From Scleromitrula shiraiana (lineage: Eukaryota; Ascomycota; Leotiomycetes; Helotiales; Sclerotiniaceae), in assembly GCA_028455995.1 (NCBI GenBank), contig JABELC010000001.1, forward strand, positions 372,001-436,000: 64,000 nt of DNA, given 5' to 3'. Numbering within the stretch: position 1 is the stretch's first letter; every line of letters begins with the position of its first letter. A program made the position numbers and the translations under genes. Below the pieces are notes generated by a model. The model worked only from the letters and a program-made list of their open reading frames with translations, was not told the origin of the DNA and did not search any database. Below, piece by piece: positions 11,787-22,480 of the stretch.

Positions 11787-13013
11787 TTACAAAGCAAAAG
11801 CAAAGAAACCCATGACGGCAGCAAGGGCAGCATCGCTGATGGTGGATCGACTGGCTGATCCTTCGAATTGGGTCATGCCAGTGTTGGATCCAGTGTTGGA
11901 TCCAGTGTTAGATCCGGTGTTGCCGGTGTTGCCAGTGTTTGAACCAGTGTTGGAGCCAGTAGAGCCAGTGTTGGAGCCAGTAGTACCGGTGTTTGAACCA
12001 GTGTTGGAGCCAGTAGAGTCAGTGTTAGAGCCAGTGTTGCCAGTGTTGCCAGTGTTGCCAGTGTTGCCAGTGTTGCCAGTGTTGCCAGTGTTGCCAGTGT
12101 TGCCAGTGTTTGAACCAGTGTTGCCAGTGTTGCCAGTGTTTGAACCAGTGTTGCCAGTGTTGCCAGTGTTGCCAGTGTTTGAACCAGTATTGCCAGTGTT
12201 GCCAGTGTTGCCAGTGTTGCCAGTGTTTGAACCAGTATTGCCAGTGTTGCCAGTGTTTGAACCAGTGTTAGGGCCAGTGTTAGGGCCAGTGTTGGAGCCA
12301 GTGTTACCAGTAGATCCAGTGTTAGAGCCAGTATTACCGGTGTTACCAGAAGCGGTAGAGCCGGACTGTCCAGCAGAGACAGTCTTGCTCATAGTGATGG
12401 TGACGTCAGAGCAGACACCATTATTGCAGACATTAGCGACGGTAGCAATGGTTTGCATGTTACCAGTTCCAGCTGAGGCGGTGAAAGTTCTGACCGAGGC
12501 AGTGGAGCCGACGCCTGTTGGTCCAGCGGGTGCAAAGGTGCTGTTACCATAGTATGTACTTGGTGCAATGGTCTTAGTGTACTTGGTGCATTGACCCTTG
12601 GGGCAGACATAGTAGGTAGAGACGTTTGGGTTAGCGACGCCAGTACCGTTAGTGGGCACGCTAGCTGGGGCGGTACCATTGCGAGTCATGGTAGGAATGG
12701 CAGTGTTGTTTGCTGGAATGTTGAGTGGAACAACAGTTGCTGGCCTACCGACTTGGTTGACGATAACGCATCCTGCTGCTGGGCAGCTGGTGACGGTCAC
12801 CCAGGTGTTTCGGGTGATGGTGGAGGTTGCGTTACCAGAGAGGGATACCTGGGTTGTTGTTGGGCAGAAGCTTCTGAATGCTGTAACGGTTTGTGTAACA
12901 AACTGGGTAGTAGCAGGAGCTGCTCTAGTCGAGGCGGCAGCACCAGTAGATTGTGCGGTTGAGGCACCAGCGAATGCCAAGATGGCAGCGATTTGGGGGA
13001 CGGAGAATTGCAT
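11787..13013 (-). CDS. Secreted, probably GPI-anchored wall protein with Asn-Thr-Gly triplet repeats
   Basis: Intronless frame of 408 residues. Residues 1-20 form a signal peptide (hydrophobic core, then GASTAQ). The N-terminal half, to about residue 220, is rich in Thr, Ser, Ala and Asn, with paired cysteines (SCPAAGC, YVCPKGQC, VCNNGVC) and several N-x-T/S sites. Residues about 225-375 are a low-complexity array of NTG and SNTG units with GN and GS variants. The extreme C-terminus (DAALAAVMGFFAFAL) is hydrophobic and preceded by small residues (GSASRS), the pattern of a GPI-anchor signal. The likely role is a surface or wall mannoprotein with a spacer-like O-glycosylated stalk; this is inferred from architecture, and no family was recognised. 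The repeat is DNA-level tandem and likely varies in copy number between strains. The antisense strand is also open across it, by composition only. Confidence 0.82.
   Translation of the reverse strand: MQFSVPQIAAILAFAGASTAQSTGAAASTRAAPATTQFVTQTVTAFRSFCPTTTQVSLSGNATSTITRNTWVTVTSCPAAGCVIVNQVGRPATVVPLNIPANNTAIPTMTRNGTAPASVPTNGTGVANPNVSTYYVCPKGQCTKYTKTIAPSTYYGNSTFAPAGPTGVGSTASVRTFTASAGTGNMQTIATVANVCNNGVCSDVTITMSKTVSAGQSGSTASGNTGNTGSNTGSTGNTGSNTGPNTGPNTGSNTGNTGNTGSNTGNTGNTGNTGNTGSNTGNTGNTGNTGSNTGNTGNTGSNTGNTGNTGNTGNTGNTGNTGNTGNTGSNTDSTGSNTGSNTGTTGSNTGSTGSNTGSNTGNTGNTGSNTGSNTGSNTGMTQFEGSASRSTISDAALAAVMGFFAFAL
11878..12345. repeat. In-frame 9/12-bp coding tandem array (NTG/SNTG units)
   Basis: On the plus strand the array reads as repeats of CCAGTGTTG with interspersed TTTGAACCAGTG and GGAGCCAGT variants. 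All units are multiples of three, so length changes keep the wall-protein frame. The central block (about 12030-12115) is the most homogeneous and looks most recently expanded. Confidence 0.9.
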
Positions 13014-13301
13014 TCTTGCTTTGGTGATCGGTTTCTAGGTAAGTCGGAGTAACGAATGGCTTTGCTGTGTAAGATTTATTGTAGATGAGGAGTAAAAGAA
13101 AGAAGGTGAGGGGATGAGAGCCGGTTTTGTATGGAAACTAGAGTGTACTATAATAGCTCGATATACTAAAAACCAAAGTTTATTTCGTCATACATTATCA
13201 CATGTATGACACTTGAAAGAAACTCTTCAGAAGAGTATCCACATAGTCAAATATGTAGTACACTAGAAATAGAAGACCTATCCATAGTCAAAATTCGGTT
13301 G

Positions 13302-13760
13302 TCGCAAAACGCTTCATCAGGTTAGCCTTTATCAATGTATCTTTCTGATTGGGAAACCCGTGAGCTCCCAATAGGAAGCTAGATAATTCAATGGATCGTA
13401 AAAATTATGACGATAAGCTTTCTTACCTAGAAGTCCAAATAGGAAAGAACTGGTTTTCGCAAAGAGCTTCATCGAATTAGCTCCCCCGAATTCACCCATC
13501 TGATTGGTAAAGTCCTCTTTCCCAATACTCAACTAGAAAGCCCGATGGAAAGTCGAAAGCCCGATGGAAAGTCAAAAGCCCAATGGAAAGTCAAAAGCCC
13601 AATGGAAAGTCAAAAGCCCAATGGAAAGTCAAAATGATGACGATTCGCTTTCTTGCCTTCGAATCCGAATCGTCAAAAATTGATTGTCGCAAAGAGCTTC
13701 ATCGGGTTGGCCTCTAACAATCCACCCTTCTAACTGGTGAACTTCTCACTCGCCTTCGAA
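13302..13760. repeat. Degenerate ~155-bp tandem repeat, about three copies
   Basis: The phrase TCGCAAA(A/G)(A/C)GCTTCATC recurs at about 13302, 13457 and 13687. Each copy is followed by a diverged GGTTAGCC-like segment, a CTGATTGG/CTAACTGG segment and a TGACGAT...GCTTTCTT segment. Spacing is 155 bp, then 230 bp. The larger gap equals one unit plus four extra copies of the internal 19-bp repeat (76 bp). Confidence 0.8.
13541..13635. repeat. 19-bp tandem repeat, five copies
   Basis: Five consecutive units of CCCGATGGAAAGTCGAAAG type. The first two have CCCGATGG and the last three CCCAATGG. They lie inside the second unit of the ~155-bp repeat and account for its extra length. Confidence 0.93.
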
Positions 13761-14783
13761 TCCTCACCATCTACCCAAAATTCCCCCAAAAACCTTGGAT
13801 ACACCAATCCAACCCCTTCCCCCATCCACCCATCCATTCATCACAAATGTGAAGTCATCTCTCTATCAACCTACCACTAACCAAGCACTGAAAATATCTC
13901 CCATCGAACACCTTACTCCACTTCACTAAACCAATTTACTTACACTAGTCTCGAGCCAGTCTCTAACTATGAATCTAGACCACGCACCAACCATATCCTA
14001 ACAAGCACCAGATCGCTCCATCCCAACATCTCAGGAACTTCCCATCCTAGTGCCGTAACGGAACCACTATAGAAAATCCTATCCCAATCCCATCCCAACT
14101 TTCCATCATAGTGCCTTAACGTTGGCGCCAAGTATCCCGAACTCGGTACTTGTATTTTCTAGCCCGACGAACGTGACTAGGTACGCGCCATGTGGGGACC
14201 CCAAGGATTTCTGACTCGAGAAGGATGGGATGATGGGATGATGGGATGACGGATTCTAAAACCTTAATCAATGTTGGAAATAAGTAAGTAAACTAAGTAA
14301 GCAAGCTAAGGTAAGTAAGCTAAGGTAGAGAGAGAGCAATGTAGGGTAGGAAATACCTAGATGGATATGCATGTGATTGGGCTGCCTGATTAATAACACA
14401 TGCTGAATACCACATAGTACAGTACAGTACATAGAACATCATGCCAAAGTAAACATAACATAACATAACATCACGCCAACGCACCGCACCATGATGATGA
14501 CAATAATTTATATATAAAAAGAAGACGATTCTGGAAATAGCCAAGACTTGTTATGATAACTCCACCCATCCATCCGTCCATCCATCCCAATTTTTCTAGA
14601 TACAGTTCTCGGGAATCCTTTATAGTAGAGTAGACCTGTGTATTCTCTCATGGGTCATTTGAAAGTAGGAAAAAGGGAAAAAGAGTAAGGAAAAATAACC
14701 CTAATGCCTCGAGATATCGTACAAAAAGACAAAACTCCATGCATGCAATAATGATGTATTATTCCAAGGTTGTTCAACCATTG

Positions 14784-15545
14784 TTATCTGTCCTCTGGTG
14801 CACCAGAGAATAAACCAACCCTAGTTCGATGACTCTAGAAAACCCAAAAAAGGTAAAATATTAGTACAATTCCATGAATTGGTCTCCAGAAAGAAAAAGA
14901 AATGATGACGGTATTCGACTTACATAGGGTAATTTTGGTATCACAACTCCAAGTACGGCCAGGAAATTGATGGTAAAATATGTAAGGTCGTAATGAGTAT
15001 AGTGAGTACTCAAAAGGAATAATACAATAGGTACACTCAAGAGGAATTTCTTGGCTGGTGTATATTGAGCTCCATTGTCGATTTGTTCCCACATGTTCAA
15101 GTTGTCGTAAGCACCAGCATTGAATTCGAAAGGTACTCCACGGACCCAATGAAACATGAGAAAAGAACCAAACATGTATGAAATATTCGTTAGAGTCCAA
15201 GATGTTTCTTGGGAAACACCTGGAATAATATCAAATAGAATCTTCAAACATGCAATTAGAACAAAATGTATCGTCCAGGCACCTGTGTAATTGAAGAAAT
15301 AGTCAGCATGTCCAGTAAATCAATACACGTAACCCATATGGAATGAATAGCATATCATATAGATATGAAATCCCCATCAACTCTCCACTTCCGGAATCCA
15401 AGAATCTCTAACCTTTTGCATTTACCCAATTCGCATTCAGGTTGGGCAATGCCGCCTGATCACTCATATGTTCTATTGTCTCTGGTGGCTCTTGATATAA
15501 CAAACTACTCGACCGCCGCCTTCGTCCAACCTTGTGTTCGCTCAT
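14784..15545 (-). CDS. ORM1: ORMDL-family ER protein (serine palmitoyltransferase regulator)
   Basis: Orm1/Orm2 homologue, an ER membrane subunit of the SPOTS complex that restrains serine palmitoyltransferase and so sphingolipid synthesis. Exons 15545-15413, 15282-14924 and 14834-14784 are joined by introns of 130 and 89 nt, giving 180 residues. The N-terminus has the basic-then-serine patch RRRRSSSLLYQEPPE, the position of TORC2-Ypk phosphorylation in yeast Orms. It is followed by NLNANWVNAKGAWTIH. The core keeps the ORMDL phrases SWTLTNISYM, MFHWVRGVPFEFN and LNMWEQIDNGAQYTPAKKFL. Four hydrophobic segments follow the usual spacing. The last exon gives SHRTRVGLFSGAPEDR. The start was chosen because it sits directly before the conserved basic/serine patch. 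Confidence 0.94.
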
Positions 15546-16788
15546 TGTTCGATACGGACCACTCGGACGGGGTGGGTTGGAATTTGCGTCGTAAGAGACG
15601 GTACGAGGGAGTAGAAGTGGGGAAGACAGTTTGGCGGTAGTAGAGGAAGTAATTTTGAATACTGAAGTACGCTCTAAGTGAGCGCTGACTTGTTATCGGA
15701 GAGAAGTTCGGACGAAGATTCTGCAGTGAAAGTAATGTTGAAAGGACGTGATGGGTCGTCGGAGCTTTTCCCTAGCCATGAACACGAAGTCAGCGATGAG
15801 CTCATGATGATTGGATGTTTTTACACAACATGAAATAAGGTAAGCAGAGCGACAAGGGATTGCATGGGATTGCAGATTGCAGATAATATCAAGAACCGAC
15901 CAAATCCTTCAGAGGGCCTTACCTTTTTCGACAAACTTGAATAGGTGCGTAGAGTGTTATACTGATTGATTGTGCTTGATCAAATATAAAGATATATGAT
16001 CAAGAGAAACGAGAGACTTATGTAGAAGAGAAGAAGAATACAAGTAAAATTTGAAGATATGTAGAAGTTTGTGTATGAGGATCAATTATCTAAGAAGATT
16101 CAAAGGCTAAAAGGTACCCTATAAGTAACGTCTCGTATCGTATCTTGGGAGTTTTGATTTGTAGAAGAAAGGAGAATTGGAATTGGGATTGGGATTGGAA
16201 GGAAAAGGGTACAATCTAGGGAAAAGAAACGGTTTAATTGTATATGAAGTTGAATGTGGAGAACTTGAATTGGGGGAAGAAGAGGGGAAGGGGGAAATTT
16301 ATAAAATGAATACTGTAGAGTTGAGTATGGGATTTGATAAGAGTTATAGTTGTTGAAGTTATTCTATACAGTAATAATTTAGTTATTGTCGTTATTTTTA
16401 TTGTTGTCGTCGATCTAAGGTTATACTGTACTGTACTTTTACTTTACGTACGTATTGGATGAATGATATTATTATTCATTATTTGAACCTTTTTGATCCT
16501 TTTTGAATCTAGGATTAGGGTTAAATATAAGGCATTAACTTTCTCCCCCCATTCATGTTCACTATCAAATTTGAATTATTTAAGGCATGAATCAAAATTT
16601 AGCAGTTTTTAAGATTATCTACTTCTCGTTTGGGTTAGAAGGCCTAAAATAACTTCCAAAGATTACCATTGCATTTCACCTGGGGTTAACCACGGAACAT
16701 GGATTGGATTCTACAATGCTTCCCCTCTTCTTCTGTATGGAACCTTGAGTCTTAACTACTTGAACCTTGAGTCTTGACTTTTGAGGTC

Positions 16789-16824
<36 letters not shown>

Positions 16825-17420
16825 GTTCTATAAGTTTTCCACTCGGCTTTCATTCAAATTTCCAATTCCCCTGTTTTATCAATTTTAATCATTTATTGCT
16901 ATTCTAAGATTATTTACAAGGGGAGGTTTTCCCATTTATGGTTAGTCTCAACGATAATTTCCAAATATATATAATAATCCAATAAAATTAATTATTTGAA
17001 GATTTTTCCCCACTATGAGAACTTTGGAGCCGACTTGAAGAAAAAAATAAAATATTATTTTCCCCAGAATGAGCACTTGGGCAAGACAACTTTTACTGTA
17101 CGGAGCATATCGAGACATTCCATCCACTCGAACCTTTCTACTGTACTAGCAAGCAATCGCAACTACAATTTCAGCAATAACGATAACTACTTCAAATTGC
17201 TTCTAGATTTCACAGAGATTGAAATCTTACCCATTGGAAACAAATTGGATGCTGGGGATTTTCTCTTGATTCTTGCGCATTTGTTTTGATTCTACAAAGA
17301 TAATTTACAAACTATAGTTTTCACTAATCCTTATAGGACCTTCCACTCAAGAACGCGCTCGTTGATGACACGAATTTTTGATTCAGTTTTATCCTTGGGA
17401 GTTGCAAGAGAATAGTGACC
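15546..17420. other. Intergenic spacer between divergent ORM1 and the zinc-knuckle gene
   Basis: This is a 1.9-kb bidirectional upstream region. It holds an (ATT)n run at about 16793-16824 and several short AT-rich strings. A 97-codon frame near 16996-17289 has no recognisable domain. Leader introns for either gene are possible but were not resolved. Confidence 0.6.
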
Positions 17421-19385
17421 ATGGGTTCATCTGCGGAGGATGTAATAGATTCGAGGTCCAATGCGACTGGAAGAAAACGCGCATTACACACATCAGAGGA
17501 AGATAGAGGGGTGATTACTATCGATTCTTCTTCTGATGATGAATCCTCTAGCCAACCTCGAAAGAGAATAAAACAAGACAAAAGAGATACCGAGGTTTCC
17601 AAAGAGGTGCAAGGGCAAGCGAACGTTGGACAGCCAGGGGCATGGAATAAGGGTGTGCAAAGCGGCCTACGGACATCGTTTGGAAGCAAGGCATCGCCGT
17701 CATCTTTCACACCTATCAATAAGGAAAAAGAAGATATTCAAGATGACAGTGGCAAGGCTGTTACTGTCCTGCAAGATGCTGATCAGCTTCCCCAAGGCGA
17801 TCCTGATGCCGTTAATGTTCAATCAAATCCAGAGCCCTTAGAAGAGCAAGCGTTGCCGCCTTCTGCAGATGCTTCAAAACCACCGAAGGAGAATGGAATC
17901 AAGGAATCCAAGAAACAGAGAAAACTTAATAAGGCCTCTGATATGATATCTCGAACAGAGACTCTTACTGCACATATAGCTCGTCATGGATGGCCAATAA
18001 CCAAAGAACAACCTGTTATGAATTCTATTACAATAAAACAGACATTTTATCCCGTTGCTGTTAAAACCCAGTTACAATATACCTTTGGCAGCAATACAGT
18101 CGATCTCCCAGAGCTAGTTGATCTACAAGGAAGCCCCATTAAACTACAGGACTTGAGTTTTCGGGACTTTATATGTGCGCTGGTTGCTGCAAGTCCAAGC
18201 CTGAAAGAGAACTTTGCAGATAAGCGCGCTAAAGCTGCTTTCAGAGTATATATTTCCAATTTCTATTCTCATGTCCCGCAATTCCTCAGTTATCACGACG
18301 AGAGTACGTTTCCTTCGGTCAAAGAGATACTCCAAGATAACAACTCGGAGTCACTCTCGTTGATACGTGCTGTGGATTACTATAAAAACAAATCCTCAAC
18401 AAGCACCTCACCTTTGGATAACAGCGGAAAATCTCAGCACGAATCAGAGTCTGAGGGAGAAATAATTTCTGATGACCCTGATTTCGATCTGGAAGCAGCT
18501 CAAGCTGCAGATCATGTTGCGCTTTCAAGGTATTTTCCAAATACTGATGATTCATTTGCTCAAAAATGTTTGGTATGCGGATCTGGTAATCACCAAACTT
18601 TTAGGTGCCCAGATAGCAGGTGTTCTTCTTGCGGCAGCAAAGGTGATCATCTGACATCGGCATGCCCCCAGGCCATCGTCTGCGGTAAATGTCGAGGAAA
18701 AGGACATCGTATCCTGAACTGCCCTGAGAAGTTACGTGCTATCCAGAACGTCAATTGCATTATATGTCAATCACCAAATCATGTTGAGGAAAAGTGTCAT
18801 TTTGTCTGGCGAAGCTTTCTTCCAGAAGCCGATGAGATCAAGTTCGTTCAGGATCTTCTTGTTTGTTGTTATTGCTGCGGTAGTAAGGGCCATTTTGGAC
18901 CTGATTGTGGATTGCACAGGGGGACTCCTCTTTCGGGTGGATTCTCCTGGTCAAGAGATAATCTGGAAAAATATATCGACCCTTCTAGCGAATCTCGAGT
19001 AATGTCCGGGGGTACCAATTATTCTATACCAAGTCGGGCCAAGAAAGGATTTAGTATTAAAGGCAAAGGCAGAGCTAGCGACCCTATAGATCTTGACGAC
19101 AGTGATGATGACGTAGCAGAGTTTATTCGTCCGAAGATCAATAATGTTCCCAAGAACGGGCAGATTCAATTCTCGCAACCTGGAGCAACCCGATCTGGAA
19201 TTCAATTCCATGGCAATACTGCCCAGAATTCCAATTCTCGAGGCGGTGGTGGTGGTCATGGGAAGGGCAAAAAGCGCTCAGGTAGTAATACCCCAACTCG
19301 AGGTGGGAACTCAAGTCGCGGTTCACATCGCGGTAAGCCAAAAGGCTCTACTGGTCCACCACCACGTCGTGGAGGTCGTCGCTGA
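17421..19385 (+). CDS. Air1/Air2-like CCHC zinc-knuckle protein (probable TRAMP subunit)
   Basis: Intronless frame of 654 residues. Five zinc knuckles lie at about residues 383-515: CLVCGSGNHQTFRC, CSSCGSKGDHLTSAC (one extra residue before His), CGKCRGKGHRILNC, CIICQSPNHVEEKC and CYCCGSKGHFGPDC. This tandem set is the hallmark of Air1/Air2, which bind RNA and bridge the Trf4/5 poly(A) polymerase to Mtr4 in the nuclear TRAMP complex that feeds RNA to the exosome. The N-terminal 200 residues are acidic and Ser-rich with basic patches (RKRIKQDKR). The C-terminus is Arg/Gly-rich (RGGGGGHGKGKKR and RGG-type boxes), typical of RNA binding. It is longer than yeast Air proteins (about 350 residues), with the extra length in disordered ends. 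The start is the ATG in ACCATGG. Family membership is sound; the Air assignment is likely but not certain. Confidence 0.82.
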   Translation: MGSSAEDVIDSRSNATGRKRALHTSEEDRGVITIDSSSDDESSSQPRKRIKQDKRDTEVSKEVQGQANVGQPGAWNKGVQSGLRTSFGSKASPSSFTPINKEKEDIQDDSGKAVTVLQDADQLPQGDPDAVNVQSNPEPLEEQALPPSADASKPPKENGIKESKKQRKLNKASDMISRTETLTAHIARHGWPITKEQPVMNSITIKQTFYPVAVKTQLQYTFGSNTVDLPELVDLQGSPIKLQDLSFRDFICALVAASPSLKENFADKRAKAAFRVYISNFYSHVPQFLSYHDESTFPSVKEILQDNNSESLSLIRAVDYYKNKSSTSTSPLDNSGKSQHESESEGEIISDDPDFDLEAAQAADHVALSRYFPNTDDSFAQKCLVCGSGNHQTFRCPDSRCSSCGSKGDHLTSACPQAIVCGKCRGKGHRILNCPEKLRAIQNVNCIICQSPNHVEEKCHFVWRSFLPEADEIKFVQDLLVCCYCCGSKGHFGPDCGLHRGTPLSGGFSWSRDNLEKYIDPSSESRVMSGGTNYSIPSRAKKGFSIKGKGRASDPIDLDDSDDDVAEFIRPKINNVPKNGQIQFSQPGATRSGIQFHGNTAQNSNSRGGGGGHGKGKKRSGSNTPTRGGNSSRGSHRGKPKGSTGPPPRRGGRR

Positions 19386-20965
19386 GATAACTCTGCAGAT
19401 GTTACATGAGATGAGTATCTAACTATAGAAGTGTTTTCATCTACAGATCCTTTCTATGATATGCTTCTCAAGCTCTCCCGGAATTTATCATGTATATTGA
19501 ACATTACTTCCATGGTTTGGATGCCCTTTCTCTTGAAAGATATCTCACCGAATGGTTTTGTCCATTTCAACTTTATCCCCAACGTACAAATTCTTAGATC
19601 GGATCTGTTTTACATATAAGTGGCGTTTGCACATACATTACATTACATACAATTATACCATGCATAGCTCGCGCTGCATTTAGGGGTTTAGATATAGATG
19701 GTTGGAGGCATATTCACATGATGCATTTGCATTTACGCATGCAAGTTAACAAGACGTTAAAATGAGATGAGATTAGATGTATGAATAGCATAGCAAGCAA
19801 GCAAGTAAATGCTCGTTTGCATATAAATGATACCAGGAATTAATATACACTTTTTTTTCAATCAAGGAGATAGATGGATAGATATCATATCGATATTATA
19901 ATCTTAATTTAGGGTTCTCTTGTTCTACCATACTCTACCTACCCTACCCTCCTCTACCCTACTCTTTTTAATAACTTGACTTGACTTGACTTACTTAACT
20001 TAATCCCCTCAAACAAACATATAAAAACAAAATCTAAACATCCAATTCCATTCAATGCAATAAGCTAACTTAACAAACTAACCTAACCTAACCTACCTAA
20101 CCTACCCTAACCTCAAGAAATCTCATCACTTACCATCTCATCACTTACCATCTCATTCCACTTACCTTACCTTTCCCTTCCCTTCCCTTTCCCTTCCCCT
20201 TCCTAAAACCACACTCGCCACACCAAACACTGAACTGATGCTACCCGCCGCACTTCCCTTCAAAGCTACCCCGCATTTCAAGAACACGTGAGAAATGCTA
20301 TGATGTTCCTTCGTACAACTTGAGTTTACAATAATAAATCCACTCGTCACACCAAACACTCGCCACACACACCACAGCAAATATAAAAACCTAAAAAGGA
20401 GCCAATCCTCCGTCCGGTACCTCCCTAGCAAAATCCGTTATCCATTCTTTCGCTCGTTCGTTCATTCGTTCGTTCAAGTGCGGGACTAGTCCATAATATG
20501 CGTATGGCGTCATAGTAAATATGTATACATATTTACTTACTAAGCCGGGCTAATTTTGGGTAGATTATTTTTTTGTCTTTAGATGTCCATAGTAAACTAA
20601 ACCAAGCCAAACCAAACCAAGTACATTTAGTTTATACGTGGCGTATAAACTCGAGAAACCGAGTATCGCCTAAAGAGTAGAATACTCGATATCTTCAGTA
20701 TTTCCGATAAGAGATATATATATATATATATAAACTTTGCTTTGATTTTGGATGCTTGTAGATCTATGGCTGCATTTGGTATAGTAGATGGTGGGATACT
20801 GAGATCCTTATCCTCAGTTGGGTTTAGCGGATGCTTGGTTTGGTGAATTAGTATGGTATAATCATTGCTGTTTATTTACTAATCTGTGTTTATATTTTTT
20901 ATTTAATCTTCAATACTCTATTGGTGTTAGTATCGATTGGTATCGGCGTATGACGGATATCGAAT

Positions 20966-21021
<56 letters not shown>

Positions 21022-22480
21022 TAACACTATAGAACTAACACTATCGAACATACACTATAGAACTAACACTATAGCACTAACATCATAGCACTAACATCAC
21101 AGAACCAATAAACTTAGAATCAGATTGGGAATGGAGTGGAATAGAGTAGATTGGACTAGAAGGAGCGAAGGAGGTCCGCTATATTAGTTAGTTGATTGTT
21201 CGCTTGGCGCGCTACATTGTAGAAGTTATGGAGGCGGCGATTGTGTGAATGGATTTTAGAGGAGAATGATGGGGGGATAGATGGGGGGATGGAAGGAGGT
21301 AGGATTGATACGGGATAGGATTGATACGGGATAGGATTGATACGGGATAGGATCGAGCTACGAGTAGTTAACGAAGAATAAATTAAACATAAACATAAAC
21401 TCCGAGTGCATAATAACTTAAATAACATAACAGAGAAAACAACAATTAGACGAATTGGATTGGATTGGATTGGATTGGATGGGTTCAATCAAATGTTGGG
21501 TTAGAGGGTTGGATTGTCAATTGAAAATGCGTGTTTATATTTATGTTTATGTTTGTTTTATTGAGGGTGAAATATACGGCATAGATGGAGAATGAAGTAT
21601 ATGGGATAAATATATTTCTAAGGGATCTTATCTTAGGTTTGGGTTTGGGTTTGGGTTTGGGTTTGATGATTTGAGAAGGTGCATACATTATTCATGTCGT
21701 AAGTGAGCTCTCAATTGAGAGGATGGAAGGATGGTCCTTGGAGCATAGGGTTGAAATCTATAGGGTTCATTATGAGTTTCGAATGTCTGGTATTGCAGAT
21801 TAGGTTGTGGTGAGGTTGGAAGTAAGAGAGGTTTCTTGAAGACACTCAGTGTAATATTGGTTCATCAATCAGTTGATGATGTGAAGTAGTTATCTGATAG
21901 CTACCTGCTATGTTTGTAGTCATTGATTCTTTTGGTTGAAGAGTTTGGATATATCTCAAATATATGTATGTATTAAGGATTAGCTGAATGTTTGAGAATA
22001 TATTCTATGAAAGATATGTGTAGAGAAAAAAATATCGACAAGTCATAAAGTAGAGATCAAAGATTGAGATCTCTCACTTACACCGAATCCAAATATAATA
22101 TTCAAAACTTTTATACAATTATCACTATCTAACTATTTATTTTAGATGTGTTATGTATATATCTATATCTAATACCACCCACCCATAAAAACCCCAACTC
22201 CTCGCTATAAATGTCAAATTTGCCATGCAATATCATGTCCTATCGCCATCCCATTTAATACAAGGTGAATATATAAGCCGTGACGACCATGACAAAACAT
22301 ACCATAACATCATCATGAACCACCGACCCTAAACCAAGACCTGCCAACACCATATATATGCCACAAGCAAACAAATGACTTGAAACCAACCAGCCAAACA
22401 TGGCACTGAGAGCCAAAAGAGAAGAGAGGGGATTCCACCTCCATCTGTATATCCACTCATTTCCTACCGACTCCCAATAC
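19386..22480. other. Repeat-rich intergenic spacer, 3.1 kb, no gene seen
   Basis: Noted repeats are CCTAACCTAACC-like strings (about 20075-20115), CATCGAA nonamers (about 20958-21020) grading into CTAACACTATAGAA units (to about 21090), GGGATAGGATTGATAC triplicated (about 21299-21351), (ATTGG)n near 21455-21480 and (GGGTTT)n near 21636-21665. The CCTAACC strings are too irregular and internal to be telomeric. Open frames here lack coding character. Confidence 0.65.
20955..21100. repeat. 9-bp CATCGAA(A/C) array grading into CTAACACTATAGAA units
   Basis: Seven or so copies of ACATCGAAC lie head to tail, then longer units containing AACTAACACTATAG. Adjacent unit types share the GAAC junction, suggesting successive slippage. 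Confidence 0.85.

Larger units (their letters stand above)
13014..14783. other. Intergenic spacer with satellite-like repeats
   Basis: The first ~250 bases are the promoter side of the wall-protein gene. The ~155-bp and 19-bp repeats are listed separately. The rest is pyrimidine-rich, with GGGATGAT repeats near 14224-14250. No coding region was recognised. Confidence 0.65.

Noticed and set aside
11737..12552. 271-codon plus-strand frame full of PVLPVFEPVL text
   Set aside because: It is the antisense of the Asn-Thr-Gly repeat of the wall-protein gene, open only because the repeat lacks stops on both strands.
20075..20115. CCTAACC-like strings resembling telomere repeats
   Set aside because: They are irregular (CCTAACC, CCTACC and CCCTAACC mixed), short and internal, with no TTAGGG array.
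20162..20431. 89-codon minus-strand frame after the zinc-knuckle gene
   Set aside because: It has a low-complexity C-terminus from a TTCCC tract and no recognisable domain. A short repeated phrase (CACACCAAACACT) within it suggests repeat origin.
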